DNA of 64,000 nucleotides from Parundibacterium terreum (GTDB lineage: Bacteria > Pseudomonadota > Gammaproteobacteria > Burkholderiales > Burkholderiaceae_D): contig NZ_BMED01000001.1 in the NCBI RefSeq assembly GCF_014636315.1, forward strand, positions 496,316 to 560,315. The letters run 5' to 3'. The stretch's first letter is position 1. Each line of letters opens with the position of its first letter. The notes below the pieces were generated by a model. The model ran no database searches. It was not told where the DNA came from and saw nothing but the letters and a program-made list of their open reading frames with translations. The position numbers and the translations under genes were made by a program. Of this stretch, positions 44,497 to 52,528 are shown piece after piece.

Positions 44497-45498
44497 TCAA
44501 GATATATCCTGAAGCCGCGCATTGGCCTTGGTCAGGTAAAACCACTCTTCCCCGGCCTGCGCATTTGCATCCGGAAAAATAATGCGGCCATCGATCTCTG
44601 CAACAACAGGCGTGCCATCATGGCGCGTGCCAATAAGGTCGCCTTTTTTTAGCACATCAAAACTGGACCAGGCGCGGCTGAAGCTATCATCCCTATGCGT
44701 TTTGTCCACCACATCGTAAATGCGTAAAGCTTCCATATCCCGGACCGGTGCTGGATCGCCGCCGGCAATCAGCCCCAGGTGCGCCAGCGTATTGATGATG
44801 GCTCGGTAGGCAACCTCGGGCGCATGCGGATCCTGGTGCTGGCCACATTCCAGCGTCATCGCGTAGCCGCCGACTGAGCGCATGTATTCTGTGGTGCCGA
44901 CGCCAAACAGCGGATCCGCATTCAGCAATTGCGCTGCATCGGCCTTTCCGCTCAGGCTGGCAAGATACTGCTTGCGCCGCTCCACGCCGCGCGCATAGGT
45001 GCTAAGCCAGCCGTCGACAAAACGGCTCACACCCAGTCGCAGCGCCATGGCTTTCTCTTCTGCCGCAAAGTGGAAAGGTTCGATGGCACCGTCATTGTTT
45101 TCCGGCCCGACCATGACAAATGCTTCCCCCTCGCCGCGGAAAGAATGCAAATCCAGCAAAACCTCGTGCTGCGCCATCAACGGGCATAGCCAGTTGGCGA
45201 CATAATCTTCAAATTCCCTGGGCTGGTCTGTCGGTTGCAGTTTGCGATTCAGGTTACGGTCGCCGCTGCGCTCACCGCGCTGGTAGGCCAGCGGATTGGC
45301 AATCGGCACAAAGGTCACCGTACCGGCGATGATACTCAGAGTGCCGGCTTCTATTTCCTCTATGACCCGGCGTATGCCTTTAGTGCCGCAGGTTTCATTG
45401 CCATGCACGGCGCCAGTGACCAGCAGGCGCGGCCCGGCATGCGGCGAGGAATAAGAAGTGCTTTTAAAAAGAAGTGAGGGAATTTCTGACGAAGACAT
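44497..45498 (-). CDS. M14-family AstE/AspA-like zinc deacylase or carboxypeptidase
   Basis: The 333-residue protein has zinc ligands in GAVHGNETCG (H-x2-E) and LDLHSFRGEG (H), RGERSGDRNLNRKL for substrate binding, and the catalytic Glu in TLECGQH. It belongs to the succinylglutamate desuccinylase/aspartoacylase branch of M14. It lies 81 bp downstream of an AmpG-like permease and near other wall-recycling genes. E. coli MpaA, another M14 enzyme, trims murein tripeptide in recycling. A similar job here is inference; deacylation of an amino acid is the alternative. Confidence 0.85.
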   Translation of the reverse strand: MSSSEIPSLLFKSTSYSSPHAGPRLLVTGAVHGNETCGTKGIRRVIEEIEAGTLSIIAGTVTFVPIANPLAYQRGERSGDRNLNRKLQPTDQPREFEDYVANWLCPLMAQHEVLLDLHSFRGEGEAFVMVGPENNDGAIEPFHFAAEEKAMALRLGVSRFVDGWLSTYARGVERRKQYLASLSGKADAAQLLNADPLFGVGTTEYMRSVGGYAMTLECGQHQDPHAPEVAYRAIINTLAHLGLIAGGDPAPVRDMEALRIYDVVDKTHRDDSFSRAWSSFDVLKKGDLIGTRHDGTPVVAEIDGRIIFPDANAQAGEEWFYLTKANARLQDIS

Positions 45499-45579
45499 AT
45501 CGCTACCTTGAAGCTTGCCAAGTATTTAAAAACTGTAAGGGACCGTCGCGCCGGCAAATAAACAAGTGAATGAGAAAAA

Positions 45580-46857
45580 CTAGCTTTTCTTGCGGCCAAA
45601 ATCCGGATTTACCTTGATCATCGCCGTGATACCCAGGCTGGGTATCGCCGCAATGCATATCCACACGAAAAAGTGTGCGTAGCCTAGCTGGGCCTGTATC
45701 CAGCCGCTGAACATGCCAGGCAACATCATGCCCAGCGCCATAAAGCCGCTGCAAATCGCATAGTGGGCAGTCTTGTGCTCACCGTCAGCGACCATGATCA
45801 TGTACATGATAAACGCTGTAAAACCAAAACCATAGCCTAATTGTTCTATCGCCACTGCTGCCGCTACCACATAGATATTCTGCGGCTGCATAAAGGCCAG
45901 GTAAACATACGCCAGATGCGGCACATTGATCGCCAGTGCCATAGGCCATAGCCAACGCTTCAGGCCATGCCTGGAAACCAGGTAGCCGCTGACCAGGCCG
46001 CCCACTGTCAGCGATAACATGCCTATCGTGCCATATACGACACCGACTGCTTGCGTAGACAAACCCAGCCCGCCCTTGTCAATGCCATCCAATAAAAACG
46101 GCGGCGCCATCTTGACCAGCTGCGACTCCCCAAAACGATACAGCAGCAGGAAGCTGAGCGTCAGCACGACGTTTTCCTTTTGCAGGAATTTGGCAAAAAT
46201 GGAAAAGAAGGTTTTGACTACATGGCCGGACTCGCCGCGCGGCTGATCGCTGTCCGGGCGAGGCAGCACCAGCTTGTGATACACAAACAGCGAAAGAAAC
46301 ATGGCAGACAGCACAAAAAATACGACTGACCATGCAAAAGCCGGCTTGCCAGTCAAATCTGTCAGATAGCCGGCAAGATAAACCAGCGCGCCCTGCCCGG
46401 TAATCATGGACATGCGAAAAAACATGCTGCGGATGCCGACATAGGCGGCTTGCTGGTGCTGTTCCAGCGCCAGCATGTAGAATCCATCCGAGCTGATGTC
46501 ATGCGTCGCTGCGCCAAAGGCAAGCAGCCAGAAGCCTGCTAGCGTCAACTGAAAATAATTGGGCATGGGTATCGTCAGCGCCACCAGACCAAAGAGCACA
46601 CCGATCAGCAGCTCCAGCCCTATGATCCACAAGCGCTTGGTCTTGAACATGTCGACAAACGGCGACCACAAGGGCTTGATCACAAACGGCAGATAGAGCC
46701 AACTGGTATACAAGGCAATATCCGCGTTGGATACACCCATTTTTTTGTACATGATGACAGACATGGTCATCACGATCACATAGGGTATGCCCTGGCTAAA
46801 ATACAAGGAAGGTATCCAGCGCCAAAGCTTGTCTGATTCTGCTGCGGTTTTGTCCAT
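45580..46857 (-). CDS. AmpG-like MFS permease (probable muropeptide importer)
   Basis: The 425-residue protein has about 12 transmembrane segments and the AmpG-type opening WRWIPSLYFSQGIPYVIVMTMSVIMYKKMGVSNADIALYTSWLYLPFVIKPLWSPFVD. GAATHDISSDGFYMLAL corresponds to the conserved AmpG DIAxDGYAL region, and EQLGYGFGFTAFIMYMI to another AmpG segment. AmpG brings GlcNAc-anhydroMurNAc peptides into the cytoplasm. It diverges from a kinase-amidase-peptidase operon for wall fragments, which supports the call. No clear ribosome-binding site is seen. Confidence 0.85.
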   Translation of the reverse strand: MDKTAAESDKLWRWIPSLYFSQGIPYVIVMTMSVIMYKKMGVSNADIALYTSWLYLPFVIKPLWSPFVDMFKTKRLWIIGLELLIGVLFGLVALTIPMPNYFQLTLAGFWLLAFGAATHDISSDGFYMLALEQHQQAAYVGIRSMFFRMSMITGQGALVYLAGYLTDLTGKPAFAWSVVFFVLSAMFLSLFVYHKLVLPRPDSDQPRGESGHVVKTFFSIFAKFLQKENVVLTLSFLLLYRFGESQLVKMAPPFLLDGIDKGGLGLSTQAVGVVYGTIGMLSLTVGGLVSGYLVSRHGLKRWLWPMALAINVPHLAYVYLAFMQPQNIYVVAAAVAIEQLGYGFGFTAFIMYMIMVADGEHKTAHYAICSGFMALGMMLPGMFSGWIQAQLGYAHFFVWICIAAIPSLGITAMIKVNPDFGRKKS

Positions 46858-47261
46858 GCCTGGGTGGTGGATGCTCAGTAAATACGCGGTAACACGCGGT
46901 GAATGCCCAATGAATTAATTATCTTCCCAGCAAAATTCGGGCAAGGCGACTGAAATTTTGCCTCGGGCACATATAAAAAAGTTATAGTCTGGCGGGTTTT
47001 GAGTAATGCTGCGGGAAAAAGTTCTTATTTAAGTTCTTATTTAATTTATGACTATCCCGCTTTCTTTCCGTATGACGCAAGGCCATCCGGGAAAGGTATT
47101 CCAAAAAGACATACTATCGTCTTATCTTTTCATTGGCAGACAGCCAACCCGAATCATATGATAAAAACCGCCTCAGATTATCGTTTCCGTACATCTGTAG
47201 GTGAAGCGCCTGCCCAGACCGCAAGCGTCAGTATTGCAACCTTACCAATGCAAAGCAATCA
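46858..47261. other. Divergent promoter region of the murein-recycling cluster, with a perfect 12-bp duplication
   Basis: The 404-bp gap between the AmpG-like and kinase genes is AT-richer than its neighbours. GTTCTTATTTAA is repeated exactly at 47021-47032 and 47033-47044. An ORF ending at 47265 overlaps the kinase start but has no ribosome-binding site or recognisable product. The region should contain both promoters. Confidence 0.5.
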
Positions 47262-48227
47262 ATGACAGTAGCCTCGAATCCCGACGCAAGCCTGAATAGC
47301 CCTGCCAGAGCCGGCGGCGAACTTGGCCTGGGTATTGATGCCGGGGGAACTCAAACACGCTGGGCACTCGCCAACGATGCAGGACAAATCATTGCGGACG
47401 GCTTTGTCGGCGGCATTACTGCCTTGCAGATAGCCACGGCAGATGGACTCCTAACTCTGCAGGATACGCTGCAGGCGTTGGCAAGTGCAGCGGCCGTACA
47501 TGGATCTCCTGCGAGAGTGCGCGTTGGCCTGACAGGTTTTGGCGGCCAGAGCGAAGTCGCCGACGAATTGCGACGCTTGATGGCGCGGCCTTTTGGCCTG
47601 CTACCGCAGGACATCATACTCAGCAACGACATAGAATTGGCTTACCTGGACAATTTCCGGCCTGGCGAGGGTTATCTGGTGTATTCAGGCACCGGTTCCA
47701 TCGCGGCATATATTGAGAAAAACGGCAGTTTTCATCGCGCCGGTGGGCATGGCGGGGTATTGGATGATGCCGGCGGCGGATTCTGGATCGCCCGCGAAGC
47801 CTTACGGCATATATGGCGCAGCGAAGATGAGCGTCCAGGCAGCTGGCGCCAATCGACCTTGGCGCTCAAGGTGTTTGAATACATAGGCGGAAATGACTGG
47901 TCTTCATCGCGCGCATTCATTTATAACGGCACGCGTGGCCAGGTGGGCATGCTGGCATTGGCGGTGGCAGCCGCGGCGGACAGCGACCCGGTTGCTTTCG
48001 GCATACTGAAGGAAGCCGGCCGCGAACTCGCCAGGCTGGCGGTGGCCCTATGCGGCCGCTATGGTATCAAGCCCATCATTCTGGCTGGGCGCGTACAGGA
48101 ACTTCATCCTATCATTGCTCAAAGCATGCGCAACAGCCTGCCTGCCGACTACAGCCTGCGGCAAAGCAGCAGCCAGGCGCATTTTGCAGCCGCCCGGATG
48201 GCATCCAACTATGGGATGCGTAAATGA
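47262..48227 (+). CDS. BadF/BadG-type ATPase, probable N-acetylglucosamine/N-acetylmuramate kinase
   Basis: The 321-residue actin-fold kinase has LGLGIDAGGTQTRWALANDAG (phosphate-1 loop), RVGLTGFGGQ, ILSNDIELAYLDNF, YLVYSGTGSIAAYIEKNG (phosphate-2) and GGHGGVLDDAGGGFWIAREALRH. The BadF/BcrA ATPase family includes GlcNAc kinase and the clostridial MurNAc/GlcNAc kinase MurK. Here it heads an operon with two murein amidases and an M15 peptidase, divergent from an AmpG-like permease, so phosphorylation of recovered amino sugars is the best reading. MurQ at 24684 could use the MurNAc-6-phosphate formed. No clear ribosome-binding site is visible. Confidence 0.87.
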   Translation: MTVASNPDASLNSPARAGGELGLGIDAGGTQTRWALANDAGQIIADGFVGGITALQIATADGLLTLQDTLQALASAAAVHGSPARVRVGLTGFGGQSEVADELRRLMARPFGLLPQDIILSNDIELAYLDNFRPGEGYLVYSGTGSIAAYIEKNGSFHRAGGHGGVLDDAGGGFWIAREALRHIWRSEDERPGSWRQSTLALKVFEYIGGNDWSSSRAFIYNGTRGQVGMLALAVAAAADSDPVAFGILKEAGRELARLAVALCGRYGIKPIILAGRVQELHPIIAQSMRNSLPADYSLRQSSSQAHFAAARMASNYGMRK

Positions 48228-48286
48228 TGTACAACCGCTGTTCCTTTTTTCATAATCAAGCATAATCTCCCCCACATATTCACGCG

Positions 48287-49117
48287 ATGAAAAAACTTCT
48301 TGCTTTGCTTGCCATGACGACCCTTTTTGCCGGCTGCGCCACCCCGCTGAACATCGACAGAACCTATGCCGGCAAAATGCAGGACAGCCGCGCACGCTTC
48401 CTCGTCATCCACTACACGGTGTCCAATTTGCAGCGTTCCATCGAATTACTGACAGGCGACAATGTCAGCGTGCATTATCTGGTGACTGATGAGGCGCAGC
48501 CGCGCATCTATGGCATGGTGGATGAAAACAAGCGCGCCTGGCATGCAGGCAAGAGTGAATGGAAAGACTACAAGAGCCTGGGAGCCAGTTCCATCGGCAT
48601 AGAAATAGTCAACCCGGGCTACACAGATACGCCACAAGGCCGCGTCTATGCGCCCTTCCCTCAAAAACAGATCGATGTGCTGCTGCCACTAATCAAGGAC
48701 ATTGTTGCCCGCAACCAGATCGCTCCTGAAAATATTTTGGGACATAGCGACATCGCGCCGCAACGCAAGCAAGACCCGGGACCGATGTTCCCCTGGAAGC
48801 AGTTGGCAGACGCCGGCCTGATTGTCTGGCCAAATGCAGAACAGGTGAAATTGAAGCAAGCCTCGTATGAGAGCCAGGTGCCTGATGCTGCCTGGTTCCA
48901 GAAAAAACTGCATGCGCACGGCTACACCGTGCCGCAAAGCGGCCAACTGGATACGGAAACGCAAACTGTGATCGGCGCCTTCCAGATGAAGTACCGTCCG
49001 GCCAACATCGATGGCAAACCGGATGCGGAAACCGCAGCAATACTGGAGGTGCTGACCAGCACGCCATCCACCATAGTTACGCCGTTCCTGGAACAGGCAG
49101 CTCAGATTAAAAAATAA
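48287..49117 (+). CDS. Lipoprotein N-acetylmuramoyl-L-alanine amidase, AmiD-like, copy 1
   Basis: A 276-residue lipoprotein with the lipobox LFAGC (C17). The amidase_2 domain has zinc ligands H42 (FLVIHYT) and H153 (LGHSDIAPQRKQDPG), with D163 in place of the third ligand and E106 (IGIEIVN). A C-terminal peptidoglycan-binding domain (about 195-265: WFQKKLHAHGYTVPQSGQLDTETQTVIGAFQ) follows. Like AmiD, it would cut MurNAc-L-Ala and anhydroMurNAc-L-Ala bonds at the outer membrane. Copy 2 follows after 9 bp. Confidence 0.93.
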   Translation: MKKLLALLAMTTLFAGCATPLNIDRTYAGKMQDSRARFLVIHYTVSNLQRSIELLTGDNVSVHYLVTDEAQPRIYGMVDENKRAWHAGKSEWKDYKSLGASSIGIEIVNPGYTDTPQGRVYAPFPQKQIDVLLPLIKDIVARNQIAPENILGHSDIAPQRKQDPGPMFPWKQLADAGLIVWPNAEQVKLKQASYESQVPDAAWFQKKLHAHGYTVPQSGQLDTETQTVIGAFQMKYRPANIDGKPDAETAAILEVLTSTPSTIVTPFLEQAAQIKK

Positions 49118-49126
49118 GGAAAAAAA

Positions 49127-49945
49127 ATGAAATTATTGAGAGTGGCGTCATGGATAGCTTTAGCGAGTACCATTGCTATTTTAAGCGGCTGTGCAACCGG
49201 CGTGCGGCTGGATACCAGCAAGACTGCGATAAGCCAGGAAAGCCGGGTCAAATTCCTGATCATTCACTATACAGCACTGGATATGCCGACCTCCTTGCGC
49301 GTGCTGACCCAGCAGGAAGTCAGCGCGCATTACCTGGTTGGAGATGACAACCCGACCACGATCTACCGCCTGGTAGATGAAAGCCAGACTGCTTACCAAG
49401 CGGGCTTAAGCGATTGGAAAGGCTTCAGCCGTCTAAATCCAAGCTCCATAGGCATAGAAATTGTGAACCTGGGCTACCAGGATGGTCCTAATGGACGCAG
49501 CTACCAACCCTTCCCGCAGTACCAGATAGATAAGCTGATTCCCTTGATCAAGGACATCGTGGCGCGGCATAAAATCAAGCCGGAAAATATCCTGGGCCAC
49601 CAGGAAATTGCGCCGCAGCGCAAGCCTGACCCCGGCCCCTTATTTCCGTGGAAGCAGTTGGCAGATGCAGGCCTGATCCCCTGGCCTTACGCAGACCAGG
49701 TCGCTACATTGCAAGCTGGCTATGAGCAGCAATTGCCGGATATTACATGGTTCCAGAAGAAGCTGGCCCAGCATGGCTACTTGACGCCGCAAACAGGCGT
49801 GCTGGATGATGCTACCCGCAATGTGCTGATCGCCTTCCAGGCCCGCTACCGGCCTGCCAAATTCGACGGCCACCCAGACGCCGAATCTGCGGCGATCTTG
49901 CAGGTACTGACGACAACCGCCAAAACCATCAATAAACAACAATGA
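49127..49945 (+). CDS. Lipoprotein N-acetylmuramoyl-L-alanine amidase, AmiD-like, copy 2
   Basis: A 272-residue paralogue of the preceding product with the same order: lipobox ILSGC (C22), amidase_2 domain with H47, E111, H158 and D168, and a C-terminal peptidoglycan-binding domain (WFQKKLAQHGYLTPQTGVLDDATRNVLIAFQ). The two proteins are similar along their length but diverged in substrate-facing segments (for example DNVSVHYLV against QEVSAHYLV). This points to an old tandem duplication. AAGGAAAAAA precedes the ATG. The stop overlaps the M15 gene. Confidence 0.93.
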   Translation: MKLLRVASWIALASTIAILSGCATGVRLDTSKTAISQESRVKFLIIHYTALDMPTSLRVLTQQEVSAHYLVGDDNPTTIYRLVDESQTAYQAGLSDWKGFSRLNPSSIGIEIVNLGYQDGPNGRSYQPFPQYQIDKLIPLIKDIVARHKIKPENILGHQEIAPQRKPDPGPLFPWKQLADAGLIPWPYADQVATLQAGYEQQLPDITWFQKKLAQHGYLTPQTGVLDDATRNVLIAFQARYRPAKFDGHPDAESAAILQVLTTTAKTINKQQ

Positions 49946-50463
49946 ATTCGGCACTGGCACAATTAGGCATAGGGCAAGCGCTGCTGGATGCGCGCGGATT
50001 TATTGCACAGGAAGAAGCAAGCGATTTGCAGGTCGCAGAGATTGGCGAAGATGGCAGGGAGTTTTTGCTGACACCTGCAACCACTACCGCGTGGCATAGC
50101 ATGAAGATCGCCGCACAGCAGGACGGCATAGTCCTGCTGCTGGTATCCGCATACAGAAGCGTGCAAAGACAGATTGAAATCGTCCAGGCCAAGCTGGATG
50201 CCGGCCAGCAGATAGCGGATATATTGACTATCGTTGCGCCGCCAGGCTACAGCGAACATCATACCGGCCGCGCCATTGACATCGGCAGCGATGAAGATAC
50301 GCCAGAGCTGGAAGTAGAGTTTGAAACCACTGCCGCATTTGCATGGCTGACACAGCATGCAAATGCTTTCGGTTTTTCCATGTCCTACCCAAAGGGAAAT
50401 TCCTCAGGCTATCAATATGAGCCTTGGCACTGGTGCTTCACAAATACAGCAGATCCAGCCTAA
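49942..50463 (+). CDS. M15-family D,D- or L,D-carboxypeptidase (VanY/LdcB-like), no signal peptide
   Basis: The 173-residue protein has the M15B motifs: LLLVSAYRSVQRQ (substrate loop), GYSEHHTGRAIDIG with zinc ligands H106 and D113, and YEPWHW with H163. It lacks a signal peptide or membrane segment, so it appears cytoplasmic, unlike VanY and DacY-type relatives. In a recycling operon a cytoplasmic L,D-carboxypeptidase that turns tetrapeptide into tripeptide is needed, a task done by LdcA in E. coli. That role here is inference. It overlaps the second amidase by 4 bp (ATGA). Confidence 0.88.
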   Translation: MNSALAQLGIGQALLDARGFIAQEEASDLQVAEIGEDGREFLLTPATTTAWHSMKIAAQQDGIVLLLVSAYRSVQRQIEIVQAKLDAGQQIADILTIVAPPGYSEHHTGRAIDIGSDEDTPELEVEFETTAAFAWLTQHANAFGFSMSYPKGNSSGYQYEPWHWCFTNTADPA

Positions 50464-50510
50464 GCAACTTATACCAAGCAATTTATACATCAGCAAGGTG
50501 CAGGCACATC

Positions 50511-50999
50511 CTACAAAGGAAACTTTCGCACAACGGCGCTCACCACGCCCCAGATCTGGGGATCGTCGGCTTTTTTGCAGATTACCGTATCTACATCGGG
50601 GTGCTCCGACTTTAGCACAAGCATGCCGTGTGAACTGTACAGGCGCATCAATACATATTCGCTATGCAGGATAGCAATCACCATCTGGCCATTTTCCGCA
50701 TGCAGCGAACGGTCCACCAGCAATTTGTCGCCCTCACAAATACCGGAACTGGACCAGCTATCATCCTGCACATCGAAGAAAAAAGACGATCCTTTATTCG
50801 GAACGACATAGTTGTTCAGGTCCAGCGTGGTTTCCGCATAGCCGGAGACCAATGGAGAAAAGTCCGGCGGCAGGCTGCGGCTCAGTTCCGGCAAACGGCA
50901 TAAGGGGGAACTGGGATCAGGCACGAGCGGATCCTGATTCAGCGTCTTGGTGATGGCTTGAGTGAGAGAAAAAGCTCGGGCTGTTTGCATATTGACCAT
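50511..50999 (-). CDS. UmuD-like S24-family protein, orphan and probably not self-cleaving
   Basis: The 162-residue protein aligns with UmuD from about residue 50: SGYAETTLDLNNYVVPNKGSSFFFDVQDDSW, GICEGDKLLVDRSLHAENGQMVIAILHSEYVLMRL and a C-terminal VDTVICKKADDPQIWGVVSAVVRKF. Ser81 (in DDSW) is at the catalytic serine position. The catalytic lysine of the TVKKL strand is replaced by Met118 (VLMRL), and no clear Cys/Ala-Gly cleavage site precedes the core. No umuC lies next to it. The start at 50999 has GAGG 7 nt upstream. A near-consensus LexA box lies in its promoter. Confidence 0.85.
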   Translation of the reverse strand: MVNMQTARAFSLTQAITKTLNQDPLVPDPSSPLCRLPELSRSLPPDFSPLVSGYAETTLDLNNYVVPNKGSSFFFDVQDDSWSSSGICEGDKLLVDRSLHAENGQMVIAILHSEYVLMRLYSSHGMLVLKSEHPDVDTVICKKADDPQIWGVVSAVVRKFPL

Positions 51000-51012
51000 G
51001 TTGGCACCTCGT

Positions 51013-51036
51013 TATACTGTATTTATATACAGTATA
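51013..51036. promoter_or_regulatory. LexA (SOS) box of the UmuD-like gene
   Basis: The core is CTGT, eight A/T bases, ACAG (51017-51032), flanked by matching TATA on both sides, giving a 24-bp near-perfect palindrome. On the gene strand it reads TACTGTATATAAATACAGTA, one base from the E. coli umuDC box as I remember it. It overlaps the predicted -10 element. Confidence 0.88.
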
Positions 51037-51058
51037 TCGTAAACTTCGGCGTGCTCAA
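51031..51058 (-). promoter_or_regulatory. Promoter of the UmuD-like gene
   Basis: On the minus strand TTGAGC (51053-51058), a 16-bp spacer and TATACT (51031-51036) form a sigma-70 promoter whose -10 box lies inside the LexA palindrome. LexA binding would block it directly. Confidence 0.6.
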
Positions 51059-51201
51059 GAGCTTCTCGCTTTTTAATCAAAGCCCCTCCAAATCCTATTT
51101 TTAAAATTTGCCTGCAGGAAAGCCTGATTGGATGTAAGCTATTGATATATAAGAGAGTTTCATTTATTTTTCAGCAATTTTTTGCGAAGAACAGGATCAT
51201 C

Positions 51202-51534
51202 GTGTCTATCTCAGCACTCAGTAGCGGTCTTTCCGGCCTGCAAGCATTCCAGCGCGGACTGGATACCTCCGCCAACAACATTGCCAATGCACAGACCAAC
51301 GGCTACAAACCCCAGCAGGCGTCCTTCAAGGAAGGCAGCAACGGTGGGGTAAACGCCGTCGTCAGCGGAAACGGTAGCAACGGCACCTCGACAACATCCA
51401 CCGAAGCCAGCGGAACGGATCTTGCGACAGAAACAGTCAATTCACTTGTCTATAAGGCGGGATTTGATGCTTCAGCAAAGGTGGTCAGGACTGCCGATCA
51501 GACACTGGGAACCCTGATCGACATCCAGGCCTAA
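51202..51534 (+). CDS. Orphan small flagellar rod/hook-type protein
   Basis: The GTG at 51202 has AGGA 6 nt upstream and gives a 110-residue protein. It has the N-terminal rod/hook motif (SISALSSGLSGLQAFQRGLDTSANNIANAQTNGYKPQQASF) and the C-terminal D0 helix (TETVNSLVYKAGFDASAKVVRTADQTLGTLIDI). Between them is only a short Gly/Ser/Thr-rich linker. It resembles FlgC-like axial proteins reduced to their terminal helices. No flagellar genes adjoin it. Function is unknown; it could be a secreted axial-protein fragment or a remnant under selection. Confidence 0.75.
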   Translation: MSISALSSGLSGLQAFQRGLDTSANNIANAQTNGYKPQQASFKEGSNGGVNAVVSGNGSNGTSTTSTEASGTDLATETVNSLVYKAGFDASAKVVRTADQTLGTLIDIQA

Positions 51535-51613
51535 GCTACCAAGGAGGACTATTTTGAGTCTTCCAGGTACATGCCATTAAGGCGTATGAATTGCTGGGTC
51601 GCGCGGCAGTTGG

Positions 51614-52405
51614 CTACGATGGTGGAGGCGTAAATTTTTTTGGCCAAACCGTATTAGCGATTTTTCCGGCTACGGCATGAGAGGTTTCCATACCCACATG
51701 CAGCCCTGCATTGAACAGCGCTCCATCCAGTGTTTTTTCAAGAGTGGGCGCGTATTCTTGCGCCTGCTTTTCAAAACCACCGTCACTCAGAATTTTGCTC
51801 GCTATAGTGTCACTGCTTGCGGTCTGAACTGCGCCTACGACACCCGATTTAGCCGCAGCGGTCGCTCCCGTCTTGGCCAGTGTCTTGACGCCCTGTCCAA
51901 ATAGCACTTTACCCATAGGCAGCAGTTGCGCTCCTGCCTGCAGGAACCCTTCTGCCGCGCCGGCCTTGTCTGCCGTCGCCTTGTCCACACCGGCATCCTG
52001 CAGCATCTGTGAGCGCGCCGTACCTTCGGCAACACCGGTGACAATCGGTGCCGCCGCCGCTAAGGGTGCGTAGGCTAAACCGGATGTCACCATGCCAGTC
52101 CAGCGTGTCGGCGCCTCGGCATTACCGCCCTGTTGCAGCAACGCTCCACGCTTGGAATATAGTGCACGATCGTCATCAGACATCTTGCCAGGAACCCAGT
52201 CCGGCATGGCGTCACTTAACGCCACCGCGGACTTGTCTATTGCACCGAGGATTTTTTTGCCGGTGGACTGCACGCCAGCAATTGCGTCGTCAATCAGCCC
52301 TCGCTGCGGCTGCGTGGAGAAATTCTCTGTATCAGCTACAGGCTCGGGACTGATGTAACCATCAAGTTCAAGTGATTGTCCTCGCCGTGCGAACAATGTT
52401 TTCAC
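51614..52405 (-). CDS. Phage-virion-like alanine-rich protein of unknown function
   Basis: A 263-residue product from a GTG start, without a good ribosome-binding site. The middle part (RWTGMVTSGLAYAPLAAAAPIVTGVAEGTARSQMLQDAGVDKATADKAGAAEGFLQAGAQLLPMGKVL) is a glycine/alanine-rich amphipathic region. It resembles segments of large phage internal or tail-associated virion proteins. No other phage genes surround it. It may be a domesticated or decayed fragment. Coding appears intact. I do not recognise a specific family. Confidence 0.55.
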   Translation of the reverse strand: MKTLFARRGQSLELDGYISPEPVADTENFSTQPQRGLIDDAIAGVQSTGKKILGAIDKSAVALSDAMPDWVPGKMSDDDRALYSKRGALLQQGGNAEAPTRWTGMVTSGLAYAPLAAAAPIVTGVAEGTARSQMLQDAGVDKATADKAGAAEGFLQAGAQLLPMGKVLFGQGVKTLAKTGATAAAKSGVVGAVQTASSDTIASKILSDGGFEKQAQEYAPTLEKTLDGALFNAGLHVGMETSHAVAGKIANTVWPKKFTPPPS

Positions 52406-52528
52406 TTTTACAGGGTTTATCAGAAACCGGGCCTACCCTACACTTGCGTCACTGAAAAGAAACCGAGATAACCGCTGCAGCGGTGAAATCAGAAATATCT
52501 ATTACCAACCTTAACTATGGAGGGGCAT

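Noticed and set aside
46999..47265. 88-codon ORF overlapping the kinase start (ATGA)
   Set aside because: No ribosome-binding site at its start or at the inner ATG at 47158, unstructured composition and no family; leader-peptide coupling to the kinase is possible but unsupported.
50511..52405. Prophage or genomic island suggested by SOS gene, virion-like gene and AT-rich patches
   Set aside because: No integrase, tRNA attachment site, terminase, capsid or lysis genes are present, and the flanks are ordinary chromosomal genes.
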